A DNA stretch of 64,000 nucleotides from assembly GCF_029167375.1 (NCBI RefSeq), contig NZ_JARFTP010000009.1, forward strand, positions 1 through 64,000, given 5' to 3'. Position numbers and translations under genes: made by a program. The notes below the pieces were generated by a model. It had not been told where the DNA came from. It did not search any database and saw only the letters and a program-made list of their open reading frames with translations. The stretch is from Tsukamurella sp. 8F (GTDB lineage: Bacteria; Actinomycetota; Actinomycetes; Mycobacteriales; Mycobacteriaceae). Numbering within the stretch: the stretch's first letter is position 1; every line of letters starts with the position of its first letter. Positions 1 through 10,253 of this stretch are shown here, piece after piece.

Positions 1-36
1 CCCCCCCCCTCCCGCGATGCCTGTCTAGGCGTGCGG

Positions 37-1254
37 TCAGTCCCGGGACTGCGCGCCGCCGTCGGCCTGGCCGCTCTGGCCGCGTTCACCGGGCCGGAAC
101 ACGTTGGTCGCGGGGTCGTCGGCAACGGCATCCTCGGGCGCCGCGCCGCTGGGCGTGGCACCCGACGGTGCGGGTCCCTGTGCCGAACCCGAGGGGCCCG
201 GACCCGACGGGGCCGAACCGTAGGAGGCCGCCGACGGGGACGCGCCGTAGCCCGGCGTCGATCCGTACGAACTCGACGGCGCCTGCGCGCCCTGGCTGTA
301 CGACGGGGTGTAGCCGCCGTAGCCCTGCCCGGACTGGCCCGGCTGCCCCGCTTGCCCGGAGCCCGGCTGCCCGGAGCCGGACTGGCCGGCCGAGCCCTGC
401 GAACCGAAGGCCTGCGTCGACGCGCTGCCCTGCGCACCGGGAGCGGAGGACGCGGCCGAGCCGCCCGCGGAACCCGCGCCGTACCCGTAGCCGCCCTGAG
501 TGCTCGGGGCCGAGGGAGCCTGCGCCGTCGGGTTCGGGGCCGGGTTCGATTGTCCGGAAGGGCCCGCACTCGCCGTGGAGCCGGACGCCGCACCGCCGGC
601 GCCGCCCAGCAGGCCAGCGTCGGCGAGCACCAATGCGACCGCCGCGGCAGCGGTGAGCAGCGCGAAGACGACGCCTACCCAGGCGCCCCACTCGACGTCC
701 TGGGTGAACGAGATGACCAGTAGCGACAGGAACGCCGCCACCGCGAGCGCGGCCGCAGGCACCCTGCCCACGCCGCCGCGGGCGATGATGCTCAGGCCCG
801 CGGACACGGCGGCTGCGAGGCTCAGCGCGAGTGGGAAGCACAGGTAGGTCTTGAACGCAGACACGTCGACCGACACGACACCGAGGGCCGTCTGGGCGCT
901 CGCGCTCGCATAGGTGAGGAAGCCGGTCAGGAAGGTGATGACACCCAGAGCCGCCGTCGCGATCGCGAGGATACGGCCCAGGTCGAGCGGCTGCTTCGGC
1001 GCGGCCGGGATCTGCTGCGGGTATCCGCCGAACTGTTGCCCCTGCTGGCCGTAGCCCTGCGAACCGTAACCCTGCTGGCCGTAACCGCCTTGGCCGGGCT
1101 GTCCGTAGCCGGCCTGCCCGGGCTGTCCATAGCCACCCTGCCCGGACTGGCCCGGCTGGCCGGGCTGCTGCCCGTACCCTTGGCCCTGTTGGCCGTAGCC
1201 GGGGTACTGCTGCCCGCCCTGCTGGCCGTACCCCCCGCCGCCTGAATACGTCAT
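37..1254 (-). CDS. DUF5336-like membrane protein with Gln/Gly/Tyr-rich ends
   Basis: A 405-residue protein. Residues 1-85 are low-complexity repeats of the GYGQQG / GYGQPGQ type. Four hydrophobic segments follow (about 94-116, 136-157, 166-184, 190-212), then a 190-residue Ser/Gly/Pro/Gln-rich tail. This architecture and the place beside sucD match M. tuberculosis Rv0954 (DUF5336), a membrane protein of unsettled function. The ATG at 1254 was chosen because the 38 residues upstream are Arg-rich and unlike the family, and the repeats start right after it. The repeats suggest an extended or phase-separating surface, which is inference. Expansion or contraction of the repeats between strains is likely. 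Confidence 0.8.
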   Translation of the reverse strand: MTYSGGGGYGQQGGQQYPGYGQQGQGYGQQPGQPGQSGQGGYGQPGQAGYGQPGQGGYGQQGYGSQGYGQQGQQFGGYPQQIPAAPKQPLDLGRILAIATAALGVITFLTGFLTYASASAQTALGVVSVDVSAFKTYLCFPLALSLAAAVSAGLSIIARGGVGRVPAAALAVAAFLSLLVISFTQDVEWGAWVGVVFALLTAAAAVALVLADAGLLGGAGGAASGSTASAGPSGQSNPAPNPTAQAPSAPSTQGGYGYGAGSAGGSAASSAPGAQGSASTQAFGSQGSAGQSGSGQPGSGQAGQPGQSGQGYGGYTPSYSQGAQAPSSSYGSTPGYGASPSAASYGSAPSGPGPSGSAQGPAPSGATPSGAAPEDAVADDPATNVFRPGERGQSGQADGGAQSRD

Positions 1255-1356
1255 GAGATGCTTCTCCGCACGTCGTTGCCGTCGGCCCCTATCGAGCCCT
1301 CTCCTCCTCAACCTTATACACGCCGGTACTGACAACCTCCTCCACAGAAACGCCAC

Positions 1357-1390
1357 AGGCCCCGCCACCTTCGTTGAGGTGGCGGGGCCT
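1357..1390. terminator. Strong hairpin terminator downstream of sucD
   Basis: AGGCCCCGCCACC (1357-1369) and GGTGGCGGGGCCT (1378-1390) are perfect 13-base inverted arms around an 8-base loop. The hairpin starts 27 bases past the sucD stop and lies upstream of the Rv0954-like gene, so it should end sucCD transcription. It lacks a real U-tract, as is common in high-GC actinobacteria. Confidence 0.8.
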
Positions 1391-1416
1391 GCTCGTGGCG
1401 TGCGGGCGGGGAGGGC

Positions 1417-2319
1417 CTAGAGCGACTGCAGGATCTCCCGGGCGAGCGCGGCGGTCTCGGACGGCGTCTTACCGACCTTGACACCGGCCGCCTCCAGCGC
1501 GTCCTTCTTGGCCTGAGCGGTACCGGACGAGCCGGACACGATAGCGCCGGCGTGGCCCATGGTCTTGCCCTCGGGCGCGGTGAAGCCGGCGACGTAGCCG
1601 ACGACCGGCTTGGTCACATTGGCCTTGATGTACTCGGCCGCGCGCTCCTCGGCGTCGCCGCCGATCTCACCGATCATCACGATGACCTTGGTGTCGGGGT
1701 CCTTCTCGAACGCCTCGATGGCGTCGATGTGGGTGGTTCCGATGACGGGGTCACCGCCGATGCCGATGGCGGTCGAGAAGCCGAAGTCTCGCAGCTCGAA
1801 CATCATCTGGTAGGTCAGCGTGCCGGACTTGGAGACCAGACCGACCGGGCCGCTACCCGTGATGTTGGCCGGTGTGATACCGACCAGCGACTCGCCGGGC
1901 GTGATGATGCCGGGGCAGTTGGGGCCGATGATCCGGGTCTTCTCGCCCTTCTCGACGTTGTAGGCCCACGCGTACGCGGAGTCCTGGACTGGGATGCCCT
2001 CGGTGATGACCACGAGCAGCGGGATCTCGGCGTCGATGGCCTCTACGATCGCGTCCTTCGAGAACTTCGGGGGAACGAACGCGATGGAGACGTCCGCGCC
2101 GGTCTTCTCGATGGCCTCGGCGACGGAGCCGAACACGGGCAGCTCGACGGGCTTCCCGTCCGAATCGGTGTGCGACACCGTCGTACCGGCCTTGCGCGCG
2201 TTGACGCCGCCGACGACCTGCGTCCCGGCCTTGAGCATGAGCGCGGTGTGCTTGGTGCCCTCGCCGCCCGTGATGCCCTGGACGATCACCTTGGAGTCCT
2301 TGGTGAGGAAGATTGCCAT
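1417..2319 (-). CDS. sucD: Succinyl-CoA synthetase alpha subunit
   Basis: A 300-residue protein of normal length for the ADP/GDP-forming alpha subunit. It makes succinate and ATP/GTP from succinyl-CoA in the TCA cycle. The N-terminal CoA-binding Rossmann domain starts with [15 protein letters not shown] and carries the [11 protein letters not shown] loop. The conserved [12 protein letters not shown] segment and the active-site region [14 protein letters not shown], with the histidine that is phosphorylated, are present. The ATG at 2319 is preceded by GGGAGAA; the extra in-frame upstream residues belong to another frame of sucC. It lies 16 bases after sucC and forms one operon with it. Confidence 0.98.
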   Translation of the reverse strand: MAIFLTKDSKVIVQGITGGEGTKHTALMLKAGTQVVGGVNARKAGTTVSHTDSDGKPVELPVFGSVAEAIEKTGADVSIAFVPPKFSKDAIVEAIDAEIPLLVVITEGIPVQDSAYAWAYNVEKGEKTRIIGPNCPGIITPGESLVGITPANITGSGPVGLVSKSGTLTYQMMFELRDFGFSTAIGIGGDPVIGTTHIDAIEAFEKDPDTKVIVMIGEIGGDAEERAAEYIKANVTKPVVGYVAGFTAPEGKTMGHAGAIVSGSSGTAQAKKDALEAAGVKVGKTPSETAALAREILQSL

Positions 2320-2335
2320 TTCTCTCGTTCTCCCT

Positions 2336-3499
2336 TTACTTGTTCGCCAACTCGGCGGCCTTGTCGGCGCCCTCGTCCATGGTCTTGGCGAGGGTGACGA
2401 GCGGATGGCCGAACTCACTGAGGATCCGGCGGCCCTCGTCGACATTGTTGCCGTCCAGGCGCACGACCAGCGGCTTGTTGGCCTCGTCGCCGAGGGTCTC
2501 GAGGGCGCCCACGATGCCGTTGGCGACCGCGTCACACGCGGTGATACCGCCGAAGACGTTCACGAACACGCTCTTGACCTGCGAATCGTTCAGGATGACG
2601 TCGAGCCCCGCGGCCATGACCTCGGCCGACGCGCCGCCTCCGATGTCGAGGAAGTTGGCGGGCTTCACCGCGCCGTGCTTCTCACCCGCGTACGCGACGA
2701 CGTCGAGGGTCGACATGACCAGACCCGCGCCGTTGCCGATGATGCCGACAGCACCGTCGAGCTTGACGTAGTTGAGGTCGTTCTCCTTGGCCTTGAGCTC
2801 GAGCGGATCGGTCGCGTCCTTGTCCTCGAACTCGGCGTGGCCGGGCTGACGGAAGTCGGCGTTGCCGTCGAGGGTGACTTTGCCGTCGAGGGCGAGGATC
2901 TGATCGTCCGGAGTGCGGACGAGGGGGTTCACCTCGACCAGGGTCGCGTCCTCGGCGACGAAGGTCTCCCAGAGCTTCTGGATGGTCACCGCCGCGGCGT
3001 CGAGCACCTCGGCGGGCAGGTGGCCCTGCTCGGCGATGGAGCGGGCGGTCGCGAGGTCCACGCCCTTGACGGCGTCGACCGGCACCTTGGCGAGGCGGTC
3101 GGGCTTGGTCGCGGCGACCTCCTCGATCTCCATGCCGCCCTCGACGGAGCACATGGCGAGGTAGGTGCGGTTGGCGCGGTCGAGCAGGAAGGAGATGTAG
3201 TACTCCTCCGCGATGTCGCTGGCCTCGGCGACGAGGAGCTTCTTGACGATGTGGCCCTTGATATCCAAGCCCAGGATGTTCTCGGCGTGCGTCTGTGCGT
3301 CGTCGGGCGTCGCGGCGAACTTGACGCCGCCCGCCTTACCACGTCCACCGACCTTGACCTGCGCCTTGATCATGACCGGCTTGCCGATTTCCTCGGCGAT
3401 AGCCCGTGCGTCTGCGGCGGTGTCCGTCACCCGACCCGGCGTGGTTGGCACGCCGTGCTTGGCAAACAGTTCCTTCGCCTGGTATTCGAAGAGATCCAT
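2336..3499 (-). CDS. sucC: Succinyl-CoA synthetase beta subunit (ADP-forming)
   Basis: A 387-residue ATP-grasp protein, full length for the family. It begins [18 protein letters not shown], the typical SucC N-terminus. The ATP-grasp domain carries [16 protein letters not shown], and the C-terminal CoA-ligase domain carries [18 protein letters not shown] and [17 protein letters not shown]. It provides the nucleotide-binding subunit to SucD. It is the first gene of the sucCD operon, and the upstream 110 bases hold the probable promoter. Linkage of sucCD to an M23 peptidase and PcrA is conserved in mycobacteria; here about 18 kb of other genes separate sucC from the peptidase. Confidence 0.98.
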   Translation of the reverse strand: MDLFEYQAKELFAKHGVPTTPGRVTDTAADARAIAEEIGKPVMIKAQVKVGGRGKAGGVKFAATPDDAQTHAENILGLDIKGHIVKKLLVAEASDIAEEYYISFLLDRANRTYLAMCSVEGGMEIEEVAATKPDRLAKVPVDAVKGVDLATARSIAEQGHLPAEVLDAAAVTIQKLWETFVAEDATLVEVNPLVRTPDDQILALDGKVTLDGNADFRQPGHAEFEDKDATDPLELKAKENDLNYVKLDGAVGIIGNGAGLVMSTLDVVAYAGEKHGAVKPANFLDIGGGASAEVMAAGLDVILNDSQVKSVFVNVFGGITACDAVANGIVGALETLGDEANKPLVVRLDGNNVDEGRRILSEFGHPLVTLAKTMDEGADKAAELANK

Positions 3500-3583
3500 C
3501 AGCTCACCATCTTTGTGATTACATGTGCGCCCGTTATCGCCACGGGACCGTTCCCGACTCTATGCCTCCACAGAAAGGCGATC

Positions 3584-3598
3584 GTCTCGACCCGAGAC
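3584..3598. repeat. Short perfect inverted repeat between the membrane-protein gene and sucC
   Basis: GTCTCG (3584-3589) and CGAGAC (3593-3598) flank ACC. It lies 13 bases past the stop of the leftward membrane-protein gene and about 85 bases upstream of the sucC start. It could be a weak terminator of the former or a regulator site for the latter; the sequence does not decide. Confidence 0.4.
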
Positions 3599-3610
3599 AA
3601 GTGTGCTAGC

Positions 3611-4474
3611 TCACGCGTGATCTCGACGTGCGATCGCGACAATCAGACCAGCGACCAGCAGGAACGCGACCGCGGACGCTACCGCGCAGTAACTTCCGGG
3701 CCCGGGCGCGGAGCCGACGGGACCGTGCGCGAGCAGGGCGTACACGATCGCCGTCGCCGCGCCGCCGGCGGCGAGCGCGACCGCCCGGGCCGGGCGCGAG
3801 CGCGGCAGCAGCCACGCCACCCCGCCGAGCACGATCGCCGCGAGCAACTGTCCCCACGTCTCGACGGACGGGAGCGCCGAGCGCCCGATCCAGGGGCCGA
3901 CCGGGTGGATGTATACGGGTGCGAGCAGAGAGGCGACGGCGAGCACCCCCGCCACCGCCGCCGCCGCGCGGACCGCCCCGGACGGTGCCCGATCGTCCCC
4001 CGGCATCAGTGAGCGGTCGGCGTCGCGATCGGTGTTCCCGGCGACGAGGCACATCAGCGCCGCGACGGCGGAGCATGCCACCCCCGCGCACAGCAACCAG
4101 AAGCCGACGGCGAGACGATAGGGCGGCAGGGCCGTACCGACGAGAAGCATCGACTCGAGGTCCGACGGTGCCGCGGTCGCCGCCAGCGCCGGCGCGAGGA
4201 CGAACGATGCCGTGAGCGGCACCGTCGCCCACGCCACGGACAGTGTGGGGCGCACGCGCACACCCGCAACCATGACAACGAGACCCAATGCGGCACAGAC
4301 GGTTCCGGCAACGAGAGCGGCGAGGCGCGCCGGGAGCGCGGGCAGCTGCGGGTCGACCGCCAACATCGATGCCCGCATGGTCAGCGCCGGGGCCGCCGCA
4401 CCCGCGGCCGTCAGCAACCCCGCGGCCACTCCCGCCGCACCCGCCGCCAGATGCACAGTCCGGTTCCGATTCAC
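3611..4474 (-). CDS. Polytopic membrane protein, unknown function
   Basis: A 287-residue Ala/Val/Leu-rich protein with about seven hydrophobic segments (for example around 8-30, 43-68, 75-100, 112-140, 160-180 and 205-225, and a last one at 260-280) and short loops. No catalytic motif is visible. The GTG at 4474 (VNRNRTVHLAAG) was chosen: it is followed at once by a positively charged N-terminus and the first hydrophobic helix, whereas the upstream extension is Arg-rich and overlaps the promoter of the divergent lipoprotein gene. In M. tuberculosis an unrelated or divergent gene sits beside sucC, so family assignment is left open. Confidence 0.65.
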   Translation of the reverse strand: MNRNRTVHLAAGAAGVAAGLLTAAGAAAPALTMRASMLAVDPQLPALPARLAALVAGTVCAALGLVVMVAGVRVRPTLSVAWATVPLTASFVLAPALAATAAPSDLESMLLVGTALPPYRLAVGFWLLCAGVACSAVAALMCLVAGNTDRDADRSLMPGDDRAPSGAVRAAAAVAGVLAVASLLAPVYIHPVGPWIGRSALPSVETWGQLLAAIVLGGVAWLLPRSRPARAVALAAGGAATAIVYALLAHGPVGSAPGPGSYCAVASAVAFLLVAGLIVAIARRDHA

Positions 4475-4574
4475 GCGGCCACGGTAGCAATCCGGGGCTG
4501 TTCCAGCCGGGACGCTGCTACGGTCGGAACGATATCCGTGAAAACGGACGACTCGGCGAAAGGCGATCGGCCAC

Positions 4575-4859
4575 ATGCGACACCACACCCTGCAGCGGGC
4601 GGCCGCGGCCGCGATCGCGATCGCCCTCCTTCCCCTCGGACTCGTCGGCTGTGCGAAAGCTGGCGCAGACACGACATGCAAGGACTTCCTCGGAATGTCC
4701 GCCGACGACCAGAAGGCTCAGGTCTCCAAGCTCTACAAGGACAAGCACGACAGGGACCCGTCGGGCCTCGAACTCAGCGGCCTACAGACCGAGGCCTCCG
4801 TCTGGTGCAACACCGCGGGGCACGCCGACAGCAAGATCAAGGAGATCCCGATCTCCTGA
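4575..4859 (+). CDS. Small secreted lipoprotein, HdeA-like spacing
   Basis: A 94-residue protein with a basic N-terminus, a hydrophobic stretch and a lipobox LVGC, so Cys26 should be lipidated and the protein anchored outside the membrane. The mature part has CKDFLGM, then DDQKAQV, then VWCNT: two cysteines flanking a helical region, a spacing that resembles acid-chaperone HdeA-like proteins. That likeness is only a pattern and no function is claimed. It is divergent from the membrane-protein gene at 3611-4474 with a 100-base shared promoter region, and a hairpin terminator follows. Confidence 0.75.
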   Translation: MRHHTLQRAAAAAIAIALLPLGLVGCAKAGADTTCKDFLGMSADDQKAQVSKLYKDKHDRDPSGLELSGLQTEASVWCNTAGHADSKIKEIPIS

Positions 4860-4876
4860 CGCTTCAGCACTCCGCA

Positions 4877-4897
4877 CGAGGCCGGTAAGCGGCCTCG
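4877..4897. terminator. Hairpin terminator after the small lipoprotein gene
   Basis: CGAGGCCG (4877-4884) and CGGCCTCG (4890-4897) form a perfect 8-bp stem with a GTAAG loop, 18 bases past the lipoprotein stop. Between it and the next gene (4898-5150) I see only an ordinary upstream region, including GGTTGCAACC, a short palindrome. Confidence 0.65.
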
Positions 4898-5150
4898 GAG
4901 AGTCTCTCCCGACACACGGCGGCGGCGGAAAGCGCTGTCGCGCAGCGTAGGGAGGGGGAACCGAACCAACGCACGCGCGCCGCGACCGTGGCCGCATCAT
5001 CCGAGGCGGACGCGAGATTCGTCTTCTCTGGCGGCTACAACCTGGTGTGCGGTTGCAACCGATGCGTCGGACGTTCAGCGCTCGCCAACCGAGCGCCAAA
5101 CAGACTCTGCGAGGGTCCTTCCAACACAACAAGAGTGAAAGGCCCCAACG

Positions 5151-5537
5151 ATGATCAGCATCCGTACCCGCCGCGCGGCCGCCGGCGCACTCGCCGTCGC
5201 GACGATTGCCGCGGGCGTCTCCACCGTCACCGCGCCTGCCGCCGGCGCGGCGCCCGTCGACTACGGCGCGATCGCCGTCTCCCGCAGCGGTTCCGTCGGC
5301 AAGTCGTGGGACTACGCGAGCGCCGGTGCCGCGCGCCAGGCCGCCCTTGCGCGGTGCGGCTACGGGACGTGCAAGGTCCTTGCGAGCTTCTCCAACGGCT
5401 GCGGCGCGGTCGCCGCGACCCCACGCATGTTCGGCGGCGGCGCAGCCCGCGACCTCCGCACCGCCGAGCGCCGGGCCATCGCCAAGTCGGGCGGCGGCAT
5501 CGTCCGCACCTGGGTCTGCACCTCGAGGCACCTCTGA
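5151..5537 (+). CDS. Secreted DUF4189-type protein
   Basis: A 128-residue protein with a clear signal peptide: a basic MISIRTRRAA start, a hydrophobic core, and probable cleavage after AAGA or GAA near residues 32-34. The mature part (YGAIAVSRSGSVGKSWDY, then ALARCGY, CKVLASFSNGCGAVA, and WVCTS) has the four cysteines and the GAIA...W pattern of DUF4189, small exported proteins common in Nocardia and relatives with no assigned function. The two cysteine pairs probably form disulfides. The ATG at 5151 follows GAAAGG. A very long inverted repeat begins 13 bases past the stop. Confidence 0.8.
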   Translation: MISIRTRRAAAGALAVATIAAGVSTVTAPAAGAAPVDYGAIAVSRSGSVGKSWDYASAGAARQAALARCGYGTCKVLASFSNGCGAVAATPRMFGGGAARDLRTAERRAIAKSGGGIVRTWVCTSRHL

Positions 5538-5550
5538 CCGGTTGTGTCCA

Positions 5551-5630
5551 CATATCCACACGTCGGGTGCACATCTCCACCGCATCGCCCGGATAGCCGC
5601 GTGGAGGTGTGCACCCGATGTGTGGATATG
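5551..5630. repeat. Near-perfect 30-bp inverted repeat
   Basis: The arms 5551-5580 and 5601-5630 are inverted copies matching at 28 of 30 positions around a 20-base spacer. The arm core is CATATCCACAC and GGGTGCACA. It could fold as a very strong hairpin that terminates the DUF4189 gene, or be a copy of a dispersed palindromic element; a partial likeness (GACGTGTGGATCCGG) occurs near 5719. No gene is seen inside. Confidence 0.85.
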
Positions 5631-5912
5631 CGCATCCGGAGCCGCGGACTACTCGGCCTACCGCCGGCACGCTGACCCGGATTCGACGCCGATGGACGGC
5701 ACGGGCGATGGAGGCATCGACGTGTGGATCCGGTGACGAGGGCTAGGGCGCGATAGCAGCCGAGTATCTGATCAACAAGGCGGCGGGCGAGAACTGATCC
5801 GCAAGCGGGGTTCTCGACCTCGCCAGCGCCGACTCGGCCGCCGACAGCGCAGTCGTGGGCTCGGACGACGAGGTGCGCACCGGGTGCGGCTACCGCGCCG
5901 AAGGGCGCCGCC
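5631..5912. other. Intergenic region without a supported gene
   Basis: From the end of the inverted repeat to the stop codon of the acetoacetyl-CoA synthetase gene I find no coding region with plausible start, codon usage or homology. It lies between convergent genes, so it probably holds terminators only. Confidence 0.6.
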
Positions 5913-7799
5913 TCACCACGCGTGCGTGGCACCGAGCTCCCGATACCAGTCCAGGGCGGCCGGATCGTCGACCGCCCTGGGGTCGACGTCGACCTCATGG
6001 CCGCCGAGCATCCGGGTCACCGGGATCTCGAGTTTCTTCCCGGTGCGGGTGTGCGGAATCGCCGGGGCGAGCAGCACCTCGTCGGGAACGTGGCGCGGCG
6101 ACAGCCTGCTCCGAACGTCGGCGCGGATGCGTCCGATCAACTCATCGTCGAGCTCGGCGCCGGGTACCAGCGTGACGAACAGTGGCATCCAGTACTTCGC
6201 GTCCGGGCCGTCGACGCCGACCAACATCGCCTCGGCGACCTCGTCGATCGCCTCTACCACCTCGTAGACATCCGCCGAGCCCATGCGGATCCCGTTGCGG
6301 TTCAACGTCGCATCGCTACGACCGCGGATGATGAGCGACCCGCGCTCGGTCAGTTCGACCCAGTCACCGTGCCGCCAGATATGCGGCGCGGGTCCGGCAG
6401 ACTCGGGCGAATCTGCACTGCCGAGCCACTCGTGCTCGAAATAGGCGGCACGGTACTTGGCACCGTCGGGGTCGTCCCAGAAGCGCACGGGCATCGACGG
6501 CATCGGCGCGATGATCACCATCTCACCTACCTCACCGACCAGTGGAGTGCGGTCCGGCGCCCACGCCTCGAGTGCGCATCCCAGGTAGCGCACTGACAGT
6601 TCACCGGGCACCACCGGCACACCTGGCGAGCCGCCCGCGAACGCGGTTACGACATCGGTCCCGCCGCTCACCGACGAAACCGGGATCCCCTGCTGCACAT
6701 GCTCATCGATCCATACGAAGAGGTCGGATGCGAGCGTCGAGCCCGTGGACCCGACGGTGCGGACCGCGAGTTCGTGCTCCCGTCCCGGATCCAGCCCGGC
6801 CTTGCGCGAAGCCTGCAGCTGACCCGGGCTCGTACCGAAATACGTGACGCCTTCGTCCTCGAGCACCTGCCACAGCCGGTCGGCGTCGGGGTACAGCGGA
6901 TGTCCGCTGAAGCAGACGATGGTGGAACCCACGAGGAGACCGGCCAGCTGGTAGTTCCACATCATCCAGCTCAGCGCGGTCTGCCAGAAGAACACGTCGC
7001 CCGGACCGAGGTCACTGTGCAGAGAGGCCACCTTGAGGTGCTCGAGCAGGACGCCGCCGTGGCCGTGCACGATCCCCTTGGGCCGACCCGTGGTACCGGA
7101 GCTGAAGAGCACCCACAGCGGATGATCGAAGGTGACTCGAACCGGCTGCGGCACATCGCTCCCCGGCCCCGGAAGCTCCGTCACGACGCGCGCCGCCGGG
7201 ACCGAGAGTAGTTCGGCGAGCGCTGCGGTGTCGCCGGTCTTGTCGATCCACCTACCGCCGTAACGGTAGCCGTCGCACGCCACCAACACCGTCGGTTCCA
7301 ACTGAGCCATCCGCCCGGCCGCGCCCTCGGGCGCGTAATCCTGGCCGCAGCCCGACCAGATCGCACCGAGCGATGCGGTCGCGAGGAACGCGATGACCGT
7401 ATCGGGAACGTCGGGCATGTAGCCGACCACCCGGTCACCCTGCCGCACACCGAGTTCCGAGAACAACTGCGCTGCGGCGGCCACTCGGCCAGGCAGCTCG
7501 GACCAAGAGATCTCAGTGCGCTCGCCCTCCTCCCCGACACCCACGATCGCCGCTCCCGGCAACCCGACATGGCCGAGCACCTGATCGACGTAGTTGAGCT
7601 CGACCTCCGGGAACCACCGCGCGCCCGGCATCTCAGATGATGCGATCACCGGCCCTCTGCGCGGGCCGAGCTCGAGGTGGTCCCAGAGCGCGCCCCAGAA
7701 GGCGGCCGGCTCCGTGACCGACCACTCGTAGAGTGCCGCGTAGTCGCCGGCAGCGAAACCCTGTGCGGTGGCGAAACGGTCGATCTTCGGCATGGTCAT
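5913..7799 (-). CDS. Acetoacetyl-CoA synthetase (acetoacetate-CoA ligase)
   Basis: A 628-residue ANL-superfamily enzyme that activates acetoacetate with ATP and CoA. The AMP-binding P-loop is [14 protein letters not shown]. The family-typical FSGHPLYPD and [11 protein letters not shown] segments, the hinge [18 protein letters not shown] and the C-terminal catalytic lysine region [12 protein letters not shown] are present. The length is close to the usual 650. The ATG at 7799 overlaps the stop of the upstream acyl-CoA synthetase (ATGA), so it is the last gene of the seven-gene catabolic operon. It supplies a route for the acetoacetate made by HMG-CoA cleavage; the M. tuberculosis counterpart cluster carries a CoA-transferase (scoAB) instead. 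Confidence 0.92.
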   Translation of the reverse strand: MTMPKIDRFATAQGFAAGDYAALYEWSVTEPAAFWGALWDHLELGPRRGPVIASSEMPGARWFPEVELNYVDQVLGHVGLPGAAIVGVGEEGERTEISWSELPGRVAAAAQLFSELGVRQGDRVVGYMPDVPDTVIAFLATASLGAIWSGCGQDYAPEGAAGRMAQLEPTVLVACDGYRYGGRWIDKTGDTAALAELLSVPAARVVTELPGPGSDVPQPVRVTFDHPLWVLFSSGTTGRPKGIVHGHGGVLLEHLKVASLHSDLGPGDVFFWQTALSWMMWNYQLAGLLVGSTIVCFSGHPLYPDADRLWQVLEDEGVTYFGTSPGQLQASRKAGLDPGREHELAVRTVGSTGSTLASDLFVWIDEHVQQGIPVSSVSGGTDVVTAFAGGSPGVPVVPGELSVRYLGCALEAWAPDRTPLVGEVGEMVIIAPMPSMPVRFWDDPDGAKYRAAYFEHEWLGSADSPESAGPAPHIWRHGDWVELTERGSLIIRGRSDATLNRNGIRMGSADVYEVVEAIDEVAEAMLVGVDGPDAKYWMPLFVTLVPGAELDDELIGRIRADVRSRLSPRHVPDEVLLAPAIPHTRTGKKLEIPVTRMLGGHEVDVDPRAVDDPAALDWYRELGATHAW

Positions 7800-9427
7800 A
7801 GGTCCAGTCCCAGCAACTTCACCGACTCCTCGCGCATCTGCACCTTGCGAACCTTGCCGGACACCGTCATAGGGAACTCGGCGACGACGTGCACGTACCG
7901 CGGGACCTTGTGCCGGGCGATCCGCCCCTCGGCGAACGCGCGGAGGTCGTCCGCCGTGAATCCGGATACCCCGTCGCGCAGCCGGATCCACGCCATGAGC
8001 TCCTCGCCGTACCGCTCGTCCGGTACGCCGATCACCTGAGCGTCGAGGATGTCGGGATGGGTGTACAGGAATTCCTCGATCTCGCGCGGGTAGATGTTCT
8101 CGCCGCCCCGGATGACCATGTCCTTGATGCGTCCGGTGATCCGTACATAGCCGGCCGCATCCATCGTGGCCAGGTCGCCCGTATGCATCCAGCCGTCGGG
8201 GTCGATCGCCTCCGCCGTCTTGCCGGGCTCGTCCCAGTAGCCCAACATCACCGAGTAACCGCGCGTACAGAATTCGCCCACCGCCCCCTTCTGCACCGTG
8301 TCACCCGAGAAGGGGTCCACGATCTTGATCTCGAGGTGCGGTCCCACGCGCCCGACGGTGCCCACCCTTCGCTCGAACGAGTCGTCGACGCGGGTCTGCG
8401 TGGACACAGGCGACGTCTCGGTCATTCCATAGCAGATGGATACCTCGCGCATCCCCAGGCGGTCTATCACCTTGCGCATCACCTCCTCCGGGCACGGCGA
8501 ACCGGCCATGATCCCAGTGCGGAGGGTCGACACGTCGTAGTCGACGAATCCGGGCAGGGCCAGCTCGGCGATGAACATCGTCGGCACGCCGTAGAGGCTC
8601 GTGCACCCCTCCTGCGCGACGGCGGCGAGAGTCGCGACGGGATCGAACGACGGTGCCGGGATCACCATCGTGGCGCCGCTGCACACGGCGGCGAGGTTCG
8701 CCATCACCATGCCGAAGCAGTGGTAGAACGGCACCGGGATGCAGACGACGTCCCGCTCTGTGTAACCGACGAGCTCGCCGACCATGTAGCCGTTGTTCAG
8801 AATGTTCCTGTGCGACAGGGTCGCCCCCTTGGGGAAGCCTGTCGTCCCGGAGGTGTACTGGATATTGATGGGGTCGTCCGGCGACAACGCCTCGCCGACG
8901 CCCGCCAGCTCGGCGAGCTCGTTCGCCGTCGGTTCCACGTGGATCCGTGCCCACTGATCCGGTACATCGAACAGGATCACCTCGTGCAGCGTCGGCGCCT
9001 CAGATCGCGCATCGGCCAGCATCTGCGCGTACTCGCTCGACCTGAACCGGGTCATGGAGACGACCACGGAGATCCCCGACCGGCTCAGCGCGAACTGGAG
9101 CTCCCGCTGGCGGTACGACGGGTTGAGGTTCACAAGCGTCACCCCGGCCAGCGCCGTACCGAACTGGACCAGCACCCACTCCGGCGTGTTCGGCGCCCAG
9201 ATACCCACGCGGTCACCGGGCTCCACCCCGAGGCGACGCAACCCCACTGCGACACGACGGGCGTCGTCGAGCAACTCCGACCAGGTCCAGCGGCGGCCGC
9301 TCGGAACATCGACGAGGGCCTCCACGTCACCGTGTGACCGGGCGGTCGCGGTAAGCCGGTCACCGATGGTGATCTCGAGGAGCGCCGGCTCCGCGATCCC
9401 TCTGTCGTACGACGCGTCGGTAGTCAT
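7796..9427 (-). CDS. Acyl-CoA synthetase, FadD35-like
   Basis: A 543-residue AMP-binding acyl-CoA ligase. The P-loop is [16 protein letters not shown]. The A5 and A8 motifs are YGMTETSP and [17 protein letters not shown], and the C-terminal lysine lies in [13 protein letters not shown]. Its place in a leucine-type cluster next to citE, maoC and fadE genes matches M. tuberculosis fadD35 (Rv2505c). The substrate is probably a short or branched acyl acid, by context only. The ATG at 9427 lies 10 bases past the citE-like stop. It overlaps the downstream synthetase gene by four bases. Confidence 0.9.
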   Translation of the reverse strand: MTTDASYDRGIAEPALLEITIGDRLTATARSHGDVEALVDVPSGRRWTWSELLDDARRVAVGLRRLGVEPGDRVGIWAPNTPEWVLVQFGTALAGVTLVNLNPSYRQRELQFALSRSGISVVVSMTRFRSSEYAQMLADARSEAPTLHEVILFDVPDQWARIHVEPTANELAELAGVGEALSPDDPINIQYTSGTTGFPKGATLSHRNILNNGYMVGELVGYTERDVVCIPVPFYHCFGMVMANLAAVCSGATMVIPAPSFDPVATLAAVAQEGCTSLYGVPTMFIAELALPGFVDYDVSTLRTGIMAGSPCPEEVMRKVIDRLGMREVSICYGMTETSPVSTQTRVDDSFERRVGTVGRVGPHLEIKIVDPFSGDTVQKGAVGEFCTRGYSVMLGYWDEPGKTAEAIDPDGWMHTGDLATMDAAGYVRITGRIKDMVIRGGENIYPREIEEFLYTHPDILDAQVIGVPDERYGEELMAWIRLRDGVSGFTADDLRAFAEGRIARHKVPRYVHVVAEFPMTVSGKVRKVQMREESVKLLGLDL

Positions 9428-9437
9428 AGCCCTCTCC

Positions 9438-10253
9438 CTATGCGCTTTCTGCGGGTATACGTCGCAGGACCGCGCGCGCCTGGGCGAGGAGCGGCGCGTC
9501 GATCATCCGGCCCCGCACGGAGAACACGCCGTGACTGCCGCGCTCCGCGTCCAACACCTCATGCGCCCAATCGACCTCGTCGTCGGTCGGCGCGTAGGCC
9601 GCGCGGACGACGGCCACCTGTGAGGGATGGATGCACGCCGTCCCGTCGTAGCCGAGGGCCATCGCGTCGAGCGCCTCCTCGCGGAGGCCATCGAGGTCTG
9701 CTATGTCGATATGCACCGCGTCGAATGCGAGCCGCCCGTGCGCCGCGGCCGCGAGGCGCACCGTGGAACGCACGTGCAGGGCCACGTCGCGGTACGTCCC
9801 GTCCGGGGACCGGCTCGACCGGCCGCCCATCGCAGCGACGAGATCCTCGGCGCCCCACATCAGACCCACGCAGCGTGCATGCGCCGCGACATCGGCGGCA
9901 CGCAGGGCACCCATCGGCGTCTCGATGAGGGCGATCACCTCGTGGTCGAGCTCATCGAGCTGGTCCGGATGCTCGGTTTTGGCGAGCATGATCGCACGGT
10001 AGTCCGTATCCGCCAACGCGCGTACGTCCTCGGCGAAATCTGCACTGCCAGTGGCATTCACACGTACGATGGTGCGAGAGGGATCTAGCGGATGCTCCAC
10101 CATCGCACGGCGCGCCGCGGCCTTGTCGGGAGGCGCGACCGCGTCCTCGAGATCCACGATGACGGCGTCTGCCCGGTCGGCCGCCTTCGGATAGCGCTCA
10201 GGCCGGTCGGCGGGGCAGAACAGGATTGCGGGGCCCGGTGGTATCCAGCTCAT
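9438..10253 (-). CDS. CitE-like HpcH/HpaI family lyase
   Basis: A 271-residue TIM-barrel lyase of the HpcH/HpaI (citrate lyase beta-like) family. Conserved blocks are [13 protein letters not shown], the VDLEDAV metal-ligand segment, RVNATG, and [13 protein letters not shown]. It lacks partners for a citrate lyase complex, so it works alone. The M. tuberculosis counterpart by context, Rv2498c, is known as a lyase for (R)-3-hydroxy-3-methylglutaryl-CoA and citramalyl-CoA; the same role fits here, giving acetyl-CoA plus acetoacetate or pyruvate. It overlaps the MaoC gene stop by four bases. Confidence 0.88.
   Translation of the reverse strand: MSWIPPGPAILFCPADRPERYPKAADRADAVIVDLEDAVAPPDKAAARRAMVEHPLDPSRTIVRVNATGSADFAEDVRALADTDYRAIMLAKTEHPDQLDELDHEVIALIETPMGALRAADVAAHARCVGLMWGAEDLVAAMGGRSSRSPDGTYRDVALHVRSTVRLAAAAHGRLAFDAVHIDIADLDGLREEALDAMALGYDGTACIHPSQVAVVRAAYAPTDDEVDWAHEVLDAERGSHGVFSVRGRMIDAPLLAQARAVLRRIPAESA

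Noticed and set aside
1994-4012. 672-codon open frame on the plus strand across sucC and sucD
   Set aside because: It is antisense to two certain genes, ignores their boundaries and has Arg/Gly/Val-rich sequence typical of GC-driven shadow frames.
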